DNA of 64,000 bases from Sycobia sp. Sy_11 (taxonomy: Eukaryota; Arthropoda; Insecta; Hymenoptera; Epichrysomallidae), in the NCBI GenBank assembly GCA_018907035.1, contig JACCIC010000048.1, positions 2,254,501 through 2,318,500 on the forward strand, read 5' to 3'. The notes under the pieces are model-generated. The model had not been told where the DNA came from and ran no database searches. It saw nothing but the letters and a program-made list of their open reading frames with translations. Shown here in pieces: positions 11,870 to 23,190 of the stretch; the stretch's first letter is position 1; each line of letters starts with the position of its first letter. A program made the translations under genes and the position numbers.

Positions 11870-14107
11870 TCATCCTCTGCAAATTAAAATAGAATCAGCT
11901 AACCTAATACATCCTGGGCACATTCGCCTATTTCTATCGGAATTTCTAAGTTTGGTCATCACCTCGTTTGCGAAACTGGCTACTGCCTTCCAGTTTTCAT
12001 GAGATTCCTGGATTATTGATATAATGCTCTCTGGTCTTATTGGCTTATTGATGGTGTTAATCAAGTGCTCACGATGTGTTCTAAAACAAGGGCATCTCAC
12101 TAATATGTGTTCGGCATCCTCAACCAATGTCGGACAGATAGGGCAGAAGTCATTATTAATCATTATTAAGTCCGGGTGAAAACGGTGGAAATAGAACCTA
12201 AAACAACTATGTCCAATCAGCAACTGGGTTAGGTGGAACACTACTTCCCCGTGTTTCCTGTTGATCCATCTTTGTATTTCTGGGAGGATACGATAAGTCC
12301 ATCGGCCTTTGTTAGAATCGTTCCATCGTTTTTGCCATATTTCTATAGAACGATGACGTTCCACGTTTTTAGCACCTTGTAGAGAATCCACTGCGGCCTA
12401 GCCAGTTCATCTGCAGCTAAATCGAAAGGAAGAATTCCGGCAAGTACCTCAACAGCGTTGGTGGATACTGTCCTGTAACCACTAATAATACGTATACAGG
12501 AGCGGCGACGTGCCGCAATGGACAGCGCACAATACCATTTAATTCCACATACATGATGCCAGATTGGCGCTACATACATGCTGACAGAATTCACAACATA
12601 AGCTAATAGCTTCCTCTGGGGTGAGCGTGGGCCACCAATATTAGGCATGAGCCGACACAAGGCAACTGCAACTCGTTGCGCTTTTCCACCAGATGTCTTT
12701 AAATGTTCTTTGAAGTTTAACCTGGCATCAAGCTATACATCCAAGTATCATAAATATGTCGCAGAACTAATGCGGCAGCTACCAACTTTAAGAGTAATAC
12801 TATCCACCTTTTTACGACTGCTGACAAGAACTACTTCTGTCTTATGCTCCGCTAATTGTAGACTAGCCGACTTAATCCATCCACTGATGTTGCTGATTGC
12901 CTCATTGGCATTTTCAGTGAGTTCTTCAAGGGTCTTAGCCGTCACTACTAGTGCGATATATTCGACGTAGCGTACTATTACTGAACAAGGCGGTTATGGA
13001 ATCTTCAACACGCCATCCTATATAATATTCCACAATATAGGTCCCATAACCGAGCCCTAGGGGACTCCTGCAGTAACCTTATGCGATACAATGCCTTCAT
13101 ACATTCGATGTAATATTATCCTAATAAAAGACCAGCGCGCTGATTTGAAGTCATTCTTGAGATTTAGAGCGACAATGGCACAATACTGTTTAGTGCCACC
13201 TTTCCATCTCTTACCACTGATTGCATTTCTTGCGGTACACACTACCAGTTTAATAGTATCGACTGTTGATTTTGATTGATTTGACTGTTTTGTATGGTCG
13301 TCCCCATAGTCATTGTTGGTCTCTGCGCACAATTCCAGCCAGCATGAACACTTGCTTGCCTTAATGGCCTTGACAAGCGCTCTTTGTGCTTCTTTAAATA
13401 AACTATTAAACGTATCATGGCGGGTGCGGGCTCTTTGGTCAAGTCTACGTGCGCGATGACATTGCTTACGCAATTCTGCAATTTCATTTGTCCACCAGTA
13501 GACAGGTTGACGATGTTTAAATCCGCTTTTAGTCCTAGTAATCGACGGATCACATGCTTCAGAGATATGCTTCATGAATGCATTTGCCGGATGGCCTGGT
13601 GCACCATATTCTAAACACTCTTCTGATATGATAGTGGCGAACATTTCACAGTCTGGCGATCTGATGTTCCATTTCCGTGTTCATCACTCATTTCACTAGT
13701 TCTTCACTTTCCGTGTTCCACACCCAGGCTGTGGACCACGCGTTAAAATCGCCAGCGATTAATAATAGTTTCTTATCCATGGCCTCATCAACTAATTTAG
13801 CTACAAGAATTTCAAACTGATTGTCCGTCAAACTTGGAGGAGCATATACAATAAAGACGCATATTTCTTGTATTTTAGCCCAGAATATCAATTCGCTCCG
13901 ATGACTCGACTGCTTTAGTACCTGCCTATTTTTACCAATCCAGAGGGCCGCTCTATTGCTTGTATCACTTATCCAGCGCTTTGGTCTGCCCCTGTCACAA
14001 TATGATTCGGAGATTACAGCAATGTCTATTCTTAGCTCCTTTATTGTCTGTTTCAGCAGGTCATTTTCCGCTACGCAATGGTTAGTATTCAGTTGGAGTA
14101 TTCTCAT
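11870..14107 (-). pseudogene. R1-clade LINE ORF2: endonuclease, partial RT, Cys-rich C-terminus
   Basis: The N-terminus (14107 downward) begins MRILQLNTNHC and contains LLLIAGDFNAWSTAW, the conserved EEP-type endonuclease motif. A frame break near 13688 leads to the linker (WWTNEIAELRKQCHRAR). Early RT motifs are then missing: the text jumps to VALNLKNDFKSARW. The GVPQGS motif has its Gln codon replaced by TAG at 13057-13059, and the catalytic YxDD reads YVEY (about 12955-12966). The thumb region follows (12945-12660). The C-terminus has CPICPTLVEDAEHILVRCPC, the Cys-rich motif of this clade. Loss of both RT aspartates means no activity. Confidence 0.85.
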
Positions 14108-14219
14108 GTTTTATGTTTGTTTAAAAACTCCACAATAATCGGATACTTATAGCTGTATGCTGAATGGTTAATCTCCTTTTTTCCTTCATATTTACACAGT
14201 AAATAGCAGGGATCGTTTA

Positions 14220-15365
14220 CACACAGCTTGGATAGATGGTCTTTTCCTCCATAGTGCCTGCAAAGATTAGTTCAGTCAGGGCCCGAGCACACAGCCGCTA
14301 AATGTCCAGTCTGTCAACACCTGAAGCAACGCCTTACTTCTGTTTTTTTTCGAACTCTGCAGCTGACCCATCCTATGCGAACATGCCCTGCACGTAGTAG
14401 CTCAGTTGCCTGGCTGTATGGTACAGACACCACCGCCGTCTGAGTACCCCCATAAGCTTACTGCAAGGAACGAGCGATTAGCATGTTAGTCTCCTCTAGT
14501 TCAAAGTGTGATTTCAGAGCCTCTAAGACTTCATCCTTTGCAGTAACCTGAGCTATATCTTTAATCTCCAATGTAATAAGATTAGTCAGGATCGAAGTGG
14601 ATGCACTATGGCCAACGTTAGTTTCAACAATGTGAGCCAACTTATGTGCATTTTTGGCTGTCCGTTTTAACTGAAGTGTCAGGGCACCGCTTGCATTTCT
14701 GCGTATCCTGTTTACTTCATTCTTCACATGAGATAACTCCGGGTCATTCTTTATTTGACGCAGTACCTCCGCGTATGTAACTTCTTCATTGGCCTTAATC
14801 AAGATGGAATTAGGTCTATTTCGTCCACTAAGCCTGCGTGCACTAGGTAATTCCTTATCTTTGCCTTTGGGCTTCTTGCGCTTGATTTTCTGCCATTCAT
14901 TTTCCTTGGCCTCAAACTTCCTTGTAGGTACTCCAACTGATTCTGATGGTTTCCTTGAGCCCAGTGATGGTTCTTTCGTCTTTTTGCTACCTACTGTTTT
15001 AGGAGTGGAATCTATCCCTTCGGCTGCGCTTCGTTGGATATCAGAGCGTAGACTCGGCGTAGTCTGAGTCACCACTTCATGAGTACCGGGAAGATGATAC
15101 TGTAACAGATCATCTTCTGCTATACTGATGCATTTGTATGAAGCATTAATAGAACGAGCAAGAACCTTAATGATCTTGTGCACGTAATGCCTATCTTTCA
15201 CAAAATCCAACCAAGTCGCTCCAGATGATTGTTTCTGCGCTTGATAGAAATTTCTCGATCCGTCATTTCTTGATCCGTCATGACATCTCCCTTAGTATTC
15301 AATGTACTGTCTATGATAATGTTTGATTTGCCCTCCCCAGAATCCGAGGAGCTACCACCGACCAT
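14220..15365 (-). pseudogene. R1-clade LINE ORF1 (gag-like)
   Basis: A start codon at 15365 opens MVGGSSSDSGEGKSN, and a one-base shift near 15210 joins it to a long frame ending at 14458. The middle is Lys/Arg-rich (QKIKRKKPKGKDK) and is followed by the conserved segment EVLRQIKNDPELSH. Beyond 14458, broken frames still show the remains of zinc knuckles (QTGHLAAVC, LCRHYGGKDHLSKLC) that in R1-type ORF1 proteins bind RNA. The stop and shifts make the product incomplete. Confidence 0.75.
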
Positions 15366-15387
15366 AAAGTCTTGCACTCTATCGGAA

Positions 15388-15460
<73 letters not shown>
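15388..15460. repeat. (TG)n microsatellite
   Basis: About 70 bases of nearly pure TG repeat lie between the LINE 5' end and the inverted repeat. The open Cys-Val frame across it is an artefact. Confidence 0.95.
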
Positions 15461-15462
<2 letters not shown>

Positions 15463-15469
15463 CTCTGTG

Positions 15470-16291
15470 TGTGTACACCGTGTCCCAGATATAACTGCTC
15501 ATATTAGCGGTATGGTATCGGACGGAAAAGTTATGTGTAAATATTAATATTCATGTAGGTCCATTTTTAATAGTTTTTACAGTACGGTCCCATGTTTGTG
15601 AGCCAATCAGGGCTGAGAGAAATGGGTCATCGCTTGCGAGCGAGAAAAAGGAGTTCACACGAAAGGTAAACAGGCGAAGTCGAGCGAACGCGGCAAAGAC
15701 AGTAGTTGTTATTTATCCTGTCCATTGTTGTTTGTTCGTCTAAAATGGTTCCTACCCATATTTTTTGTTAAGCTACCCTTTTTTATAACAGCCCACTCCA
15801 CTGCACTAGAAATAATGAGGAACAGGAGGATGTTTTGCTAGCACGGAGGTCCACTGACCGCGAGCACACACCTATGTTTTATAAATACAAATGTCCAACT
15901 GAATTTTCAAAATGGTACAAAGATTGAAAAATAGATATTTTATAATAACATTCAAAACTGGCAAAAATACCGATTGCAAGGAACTTTGAATGGTAAAAAT
16001 TGAATGGTTTGGGCTCGTATTACCTATAAAATCGTATAAAATAATTATTAAGGTATTGCATAAACCCTATAAAATTATTTTATCCGATTTTTATCAATCA
16101 GTATTTTACCAGTGTTGAATCTGATTGTCAACTATTTATTTCTCAATCTTTGCAACATTTCAACAATTTAGTTAAACTTTTGTTTTTGTAAAACTCGTGT
16201 GTGTACCTGCAGTCAGTGTTTGCGCGTCGGCGCGCAGCCGCTATGTTCCCCAGCCCCATATTCGACCAGCAGCTTATACACTTTCTGAAGA

Positions 16292-16344
<53 letters not shown>

Positions 16345-17163
16345 AGTTGTAAATTAAAAAACAGGCATATAAGTTTTGTAATTTACTATCTGCATGCATT
16401 TTATTTAACGTACCATGGAATCGAGTCTTAACGGTATAATATTCATATATGAAAAAGTACAGAAATATATAAATATATTATTATAGACTTTTATTGAAAT
16501 TAGATTATTTATTATGTATATTTGCAGTACTATTCACTACTATTCATTACTATAAATAGTTTAAATTAACATTTAAATCATATCCAATAACTTTTATGTA
16601 AGAACCTTATTTTTTAAATTATTGCATAAAATTTTTAGTTAACGTGTTTATAAAAACAAAAGTGGAACTAAATCGTCGAAATGTTGCAAAGATTGAGTAA
16701 TAAATATTTGATACTCACATTCAAAACTGGCAAAAATTCTGATTGCAAGGAAATTTGATTGATAAAAAGCGGATAAAATGATCTTATATGACTTATGCAG
16801 TACCTTCATAATTATTTTAAACGATTTTAAACCTAATTCGAGTCCAAACCATCCAATTGTTACCACTCAAAGTTCCATGAAATCGGTATTTTTACCAGTT
16901 TTAAATGTGATTATCAAATATCTATTTTTCTAATCTTTGCCGTTTTCGCTCGACTTCGCCTCGTTTCCCTTCGTTTAACCTCCTCTTTCTCGTTCTCAGG
17001 CGATGACCCACTTCTCTGAGACCTGATTGGCTGACAGACATAGGCCCGTACTGAAAAACTATTAAAAATAGACCTGCCTGAATATTAATATTTACCCATA
17101 ACTTTTCCTTATCGATACCATGCCGCTAATATGAGCAGTTATATCTGGAACACGATGTATACC
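15470..17163. repeat. Second long inverted repeat (foldback-type element)
   Basis: The outer ends match as inverted copies: CCAGATATAACTGCTCATAT (allowing one mismatch) at about 15485 and its complement near 17128-17150. Pairing continues inward to about 16190 on the left and 16645 on the right. The left arm has about 190 extra bases (15713-15905) absent on the right. Within each arm a smaller inverted motif (AAAACTGGCAAAAAT and its complement) repeats, so the structure is nested. The spacer (16190-16645) contains a (CT)n tract. No coding frame is convincing. It shares no obvious sequence with the palindrome at 6210-8816. Confidence 0.85.
16291..16340. repeat. (CT)n microsatellite
   Basis: About 48 bases of CT repeat sit in the spacer of the inverted repeat. 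Confidence 0.95.
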
Positions 17164-17309
17164 AATTTAGAAATTTCGATATATAGGTATATAATATTTT
17201 GGTTTATTTATGATATAGGTGCATAGATACTATATATGTATTTTTATTACACGCACACACACACGCACGCGCTCACATAATTCTAATGTAATATAAATAT
17301 TTAAAACAT

Positions 17310-18190
17310 GTATATATGAAATATGAAAACGACACCATGGATAAGCCAGCCGGTGGAAGACCTGTGACGATGAATACCGATCAACTCATGGAATTTATCG
17401 AGTTAGACCGGCATGTGGCATCTCGTGACATCGCCAAGGAGATGAGAGTTAGTTACCAAACCACTTTAAACCATCTACAGAATGCTGGATACAAAAAAAG
17501 CTTGATGTTTGGGTACCGCATGATTTGACGCAAAAAAACTGGACCGAATCAACGCCTGCGATGTGCTACTGAAACGGAACGAACTCGACTCATTTTTGAA
17601 GTGGATGGTGACTAGCAACGAAAAATGGATCACATACGACAATGTCAAGCGAAAACAGTTGTGGTCCAAGGCCGTTGGACTGTTCCAAACAGTGGCCAAG
17701 CCGGAATTGACGGCCAGGAAGGTTTTTCTGTGTGTTTGGTGGGATTGGAAGAATCATCCACCATGAGCTGCTCACATATGGCCCGACGTTTAATTCTACC
17801 ATCTACTGTGAACAACTGGACCGCTTGAAGCAGGCTATCGACCAGAAGCATCCATAATTCGCCAAAAGGAAGGGTGTAATGTTCCACCAGGACAACGCTA
17901 GACCACACACTTCGTTGATGACTCATCAGAAGGTACGGGAGTTCGGATGGGAGGTTCTATCACATCCACCATATAGCCCGAACATAGCGCCAAGTGATTG
18001 TCACCTGTTCCTGTCCATGTCGAACGCCCTTGGTGGTGTAAAGTTGAACTCAAAAGAGTCTCGTTAAACGTGGCTGTCCGAGTTCTTTGCAAATAAGGAG
18101 AGGGGTTTCTACGAGAGGTGTATTATGAAGTTGCCGTCTAGATGGACACAGATTATCGAACAAATCGGCGCATATGGGAAGTAAATCCGA
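17310..18190 (+). pseudogene. Cecropia-type mariner transposase relic
   Basis: Pieces in several frames give one mariner transposase: KPAGGRPVTMNTDQLM (about 17340), a helix-turn-helix region (SRDIAKEMRVSYQTTLNHL), WVPHDLTQKNW near 17510, ARKVFLCVWWDWK (about 17720), MFHQDNARPHTSLMT (17879) and HPPYSPNIAPSDCHLF. The last two carry the second and third Asp of D,D34D. The wording resembles the cecropia/Hsmar1 subfamily. The first ~90 residues and clear terminal repeats were not found, and there are multiple frameshifts and stops. Confidence 0.8.
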
Positions 18191-18325
18191 CCACTGTAAG
18201 ATATTTTATAAAGCATTGAATGAAGAGCAAAAAAGCGGAAGGAAGATATTTGACAACCGAATATGTTACTACTGTGTACAAATATGAGTAAGACTTTATT
18301 TATAACTATTGAAATCTTTATTTAT

Positions 18326-19345
18326 TCTTCTAAATCTAATTCATTCCCCTCAAAATTATCTCCTCCGGATACATTGTAACTATGCCAATGCTTTTTTCAA
18401 TTTTCAAAACATTTTTTATACTCGTATTCCGGAATGACCAGTTCCTTCTTCGATTCGGCTTTTATTTCTTCAATCGAATCAAAACCGTGTCCCCGAAGTT
18501 GTCTTTGGTGTTTGATGAACAGCCAGAAGTCACACGGTGCTAAATCAGACGAGTACGGATGTTGCGGAACGATATTGGTTGAATTTTTGGAGAAATGTTC
18601 TCGTAAAATCAATGCAGTGTGAGCTGATGCATTATCATGGTGCAAAAACCAAGAGTTATTTTTATATAAATCTGGCGTTTTGATACGAATAGCTTCATGC
18701 AAACGACGCATATTACTCAAATAATATTCCTTTTTAAACGTTTGGCTTGTTGGAAGAAATTCATAATGCACCACACCACGATAATCGAGTAAAACAATGA
18801 GCACAACCTTGATTTTTTGGTGTGATTTTGTCGGTCTCCGCTCTCTTTTGGCACGATTTTCGCTCGATTGATCGGTTGTTTCTGGATCGTAAGCGTAGAC
18901 CCAAGTCCCATCTCCAGTCATTATGCGTTCCATATTGTCCGAAAGTATCGTTCACAGGCTTCGATGCGACGCTCTTTTTCGAAAAAAATTTAGTGTTTTT
19001 GGCACCAATTGAGATTTCCCACTTTTCAGGCACAAAATATCTTTCAAAATGGTGTTCACTGACCCATTTGAAATTCCAAAAATATCAGCAAACACTCTAG
19101 TAGTCAATCAACGATTTTGCAGAACCAATTCTTTGATTTTCTTGACGTGTAGCCCATCAGAAGATACTCTTGGTTGTCTTTTCTGTGGTTCATCTTCACC
19201 GCATTCTCGACCTTCTGTGAACAATTTATGCGAAACAAAAACACTTGCTCTTGAAATTGACTTCTCACCAAAGGCCTTTTGCCATACTCTGAATGTTTCG
19301 GCGGCCGATATTTCATTTCGTGCACAAAATTTAATGCTACTTCTT
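18326..19345 (-). pseudogene. Mariner-like transposase relic (family C, copy 1)
   Basis: On the minus strand the frames read SSIKFCARNEISAAETFRVW, KKIKELVLQNR, MERIMTGDGTWVYAYDPET, VLLDYRGVVHYEFLP, SWFLHHDNASAHTALILREH, QHPYSSDLAPCDFWLF and a C-terminal GGDNFEGNELDLEE before TAA. The catalytic positions appear as D in TGDGTWV, D in HHDNA and D in LAPCDF. At least two frameshifts (near 18935 and 19100) and a stop break the N-terminal third. A related, more decayed copy lies at 30791-31590. Confidence 0.8.
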
Positions 19346-19499
19346 TGATCAATAGTTTCAGAGATTATAAAAACCAAAGAAACGACTTTCCTTTGTTCAG
19401 AAAATACAAGTTCAACTATATGACAAATGAAGATAATCGTGTGAAATTTTGCGCAGATAACTCTGACACAACTAACAACATAAAACATCTGTAAACACG

Positions 19500-20229
19500 G
19501 GAAGTTTGAATTAAAAAGTCTTACTTATATTTGCACATAGTAGTATAACACGGTCGTCCGAATGCTGTAGTACCCATACTTGCGTTCGGAACACGACTGT
19601 GCTCCTTTATATATATATAATTTTCGTACGCATAAAGTCTTGACTAAAAAAGACATCGTTCTTTCCAAGATTAGAAAAAATTGACGAAATCTGATTAGAA
19701 TCAAAATAATAAACCTATAATATAATACATAAAAACCTATAATATAATACATAAAACCTATATTATAATACATAAAACCTATATTATAATATATAAGAAA
19801 AATACATAAATTTATTTTGTTTAATATTCTTTATTGCAATATAATATATAGTGAATGTTTATATATTTTAAGATCACGAAATTAACGACCTAATAGTTAA
19901 GATACTGCAGTTTGTGACGTTGATGATTGTCTACCGTGATGATAATGTCTCGTTCAAAATCTCTGCTTCTTCTCGGGCAAGGTATCCAGGAACAAAGAAC
20001 TGGGGATAGATGTAGATTATTGGGATGAATAATAATTGACACGAAAATAAATAAGCGAATTACGGCAATAACAGATACAAAATTTTGACATTTATTTCAC
20101 GAAGTTCCAACACTGGCAATTGCCGTTACATTCGTTTTCGTACAAACTACAATTGATACAAACCCCCATTTCTTTGTGCGTTTTCTGATGTGCGCGTATC
20201 TAGCGATAGTATAGGTTATCATCGCTATC

Positions 20230-20272
<43 letters not shown>

Positions 20273-21470
20273 TACTCCTATATTTGTTTCTTATCCTTTC
20301 ATCTCCTTCTTGTGCCCTGTCTCCTGTGTCCTTCATATATCGTTATCTGTATAATGGTCATGCTTTCCTCTCGACTACAATCTTCTTATTCTGCAACCTT
20401 TTTCTCATGAGCATTTTCTTTCAGCCATTAAGCCAGGTTAAGTGCTCCATGTCCATCTTGCTTAGATTCTTCCTCATCTAAGCCTCAACAACCTAACTCT
20501 TACATGACCTCTTTCTAAAAAGTATTTTATATATATTTCAGCAATCCTTATTGCAAGTTCCATTTGACATTTTGTTTGAATTACACGAAATTAAAAATTG
20601 CGCTTTTAAAAAATATTTCATTATAGCTAATACCTATTTGTGAAACGAAGAATCGAATTTCTTAAAACAAATTTTTAGTGTTCATATATCAACAAAATAT
20701 TTACTGTATTTAAATAAAAAATTTTATTTTAAATAAATAAATTACTTATTTTGAATAAATGTTTTATTAATGGTATATGAATAAACCAATTGTTTACATT
20801 AAAAAGTATGTATTTAAATGTATAAAATTTGAAATTAAAAAAAATCTCCAGAGAAAGTAAATGTTGTAATGTAATAATGTATGTTGTAAATGTAAAACAC
20901 AATCGATCAATTTATTTATTATTTGAAAATTATAAAAATAAATAAGATATTTGCATCAATTATTAAGAATATGTCCTAAAAAATCCTCTATTTTTTACTA
21001 CTATTCACCTTATCAGAAACAAAAATTAATTGAAAGCATTCTTTGTCTGAAGTTTATAATTAAATAACTTTTATTTGTCAAATATTTAGAATTAATAAAA
21101 TGTATATTTGAAGGTCTAATTACAATAATTATATATTTATATATTTTGAACGACAAAATTTTCTTTTGTCTTCTTACTTCTTACTTAAAATATTTAATGT
21201 ATTATATTTAATTCGTAATGTTTCTCTATTTATCAAAAATAATTAAATTGCAATAAAATCGCTTTGATAAAATTAACTTAACATTGAGATAATAATAATG
21301 ATCATTGCCAGCAATTTATCTGTTTTCAAATTGAATAAATCTAGAAAAATCTGCTAATTGTAAACTAGAAACTTGTTCCAAAAATTATTTGATTGTTTTT
21401 CATATTTTTGGAGCATGCTATAGGTATAATCAGATTTGACGTATACCTATCTTATAGTATATAGCAGACA
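19500..21470. other. No recognisable gene; (CT)n at about 20231-20272
   Basis: This is mostly AT-rich DNA with a (CT)n run and a pyrimidine-rich stretch to about 20530. Short direct repeats of a TATAATACATAAAACC-type unit occur at 19710-19790. Nothing coding was identified. Confidence 0.5.
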
Positions 21471-21492
21471 AAGAGAGGGAGAAAGAGAAAGA

Positions 21493-21496
<4 letters not shown>

Positions 21497-21558
<62 letters not shown>

Positions 21559-21727
21559 AGAAAACTAGAGAAAATCCGAAAGGGATTAACAGGGATTACC
21601 CCATATTAATGGGATTTACCTACAACACGTGGGCGCGTTCACCCCATACCTCACCTACCCTCCCTTTCACTCTTTCTGACCTATCCCTCCGTATGCATGG
21701 AAACATTGTATGGAGCCTAGCTTAGCA

Positions 21728-21769
<42 letters not shown>

Positions 21770-21960
21770 TTTCTTGAGAATGTTGCTAAAGTAACTACCT
21801 TTTTTGCCATTCTTTTTTACGAAAAAAATAGCTTATTATCTAATACTAACCATTTAGAATACGTGAATAAAATTTGAATGCAATCGGTGCAGTAGTTTCA
21901 GCGCCTATAAAGGACATACATACAAACATACATTCTCTTTTAAATATATAGATAGATTAA
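21497..21960. repeat. (GA)n and (TA)n microsatellites with a short transposon-tail-like sequence
   Basis: A (GA)n tract covers about 21497-21552 and a (TA)n tract about 21732-21767. From 21768 to 21960 the text AATCGGTGCAGTAGTTTCAG followed by repeated CATACAAA words resembles the end of a Helitron (reverse orientation) or the 3' tail of an RTE-type LINE or SINE. I cannot tell which. Confidence 0.6.
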
Positions 21961-23104
21961 TATAGATCCCCACGGTTTGGATGGTAATCATGATTTTTTC
22001 AGTGAACTTTTTGTATCATATTAGTAGATAAACATATAACTGCCTATTGAAAGTGATATTTTAAAAAAATACAAATTTATATAAAATCATAGTGCTTTGT
22101 TCGTATGTATTGATAAATCAGGTAATCAAGAATGAATGCAGCTCTGAAGTTTAGTTTTATCTGATTTTGAAAAAGCTGTTAGTATGAAATGCTAAAAAAA
22201 TAATATATACAAATTGCCAAAGAAAAATAAAAACAAAGAGGAATAGGAACTATAGGGGATAGATGCGTAATCGGGTGAACAAACAAGTCAATAGATAAAA
22301 TATCAGTAACATTTTAGATAAAATTTATTTTTGGTATAAAAAACGTTTCTTAGAAGAAAAGAGGAAAAGAAAAGCCTAAAATAAATACTATAAATATAAA
22401 CTTACGAAACTAACTATATTATTATTGAATGAATTATCCAATACGCATTGCTCGCATAGTGCACGTATCTTATCAGTCGTTCGTACCTTAGAGAAGTGTG
22501 GATGTCTTGGAAAATCACCGTTCCGGTTGCGCAAAAGGGAATTAAAATTCGCCTTGTAATTTGCACCGCAGAGGTAAATAAGCTACCTCTACAAGACAGG
22601 TGCCCATACGCACCGCTCGTCTAGCATATACACAGACCACGACACAGACTTATAATATAACAACGCATCGCGTACAAAGATACAATTAAAACTACATATA
22701 TACAGAAAATAATGAAGACGGCCGGCCCTATGCTCGTCTAAAACGCGAATGCGCATTGTGTCACGACAACCACTCTAAAAATTTCGTTCTCGCTTTACAA
22801 ATCCTTATCGCTAATATTGTATACACTAAATCTAAGGTTCTCGACATAAAAATGTATATACACTATACATACATACATGTTTATGGCTAAATATATTAAG
22901 CGCGAGGAAATTATAACTTAAGTAAGCAAAGTGTGAACAACTGTCACTCACGGAATTTCTAATGTTATTATATTATAATATATGTCTGTTAGAAATTATA
23001 ATATAGAAATATATATTAAATAGAGAAAGAACTTTATTCAACGTCACACTACAAAAACATATATTATTAAAATGATTTTCGTATATCCATGTGCATATAT
23101 ATGT
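21961..23104. other. No recognisable gene; less AT-rich block at 22440-22830
   Basis: The block 22440-22830 has a more even base composition and no microsatellites, unlike its surroundings. It could be host UTR or regulatory DNA, but no frame or motif supports a call. Confidence 0.4.
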
Positions 23105-23190
23105 CACAATTTTATTTACATCAAGTATGGTACTGATTAATAAATATTTTCATTGGTCTTACAGTCCAATTAAATAAATCGAAAATAATA
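23105..23190 (-). repeat. Inverted Penelope terminal piece (pLTR-like)
   Basis: TACAGTCCAATTAAATAAAT and its surroundings are the reverse complement of 25863-25960 downstream of the Penelope ORF. Penelope-like elements often carry terminal repeats in direct or inverted orientation. The piece is cut off by the mariner inserted at 23191. Confidence 0.75.

Larger units (their letters stand above)
11697..15366 (-). mobile_element. R1-clade non-LTR retrotransposon, decayed
   Basis: Read on the minus strand, the order is ORF1 (gag-like, CCHC remnants), an endonuclease, a linker, a partial reverse transcriptase, and a Cys-rich C-terminus, then a short 3' UTR ending in an A-run (plus-strand T-run at about 11699-11710). 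This is the architecture of R1-clade LINEs. Several frameshifts, stops and an RT deletion mark it as dead. A (TG)n tract abuts the 5' side. I saw no target-site duplication. Confidence 0.85.

Noticed and set aside
15280..15507. Cys-Val repeat protein
   Set aside because: Translation of a (TG)n microsatellite.
21768..21960. A definite Helitron or RTE element
   Set aside because: Only a short tail-like text is visible. Neither a 3' hairpin with CTAG nor an RT frame supports a choice.
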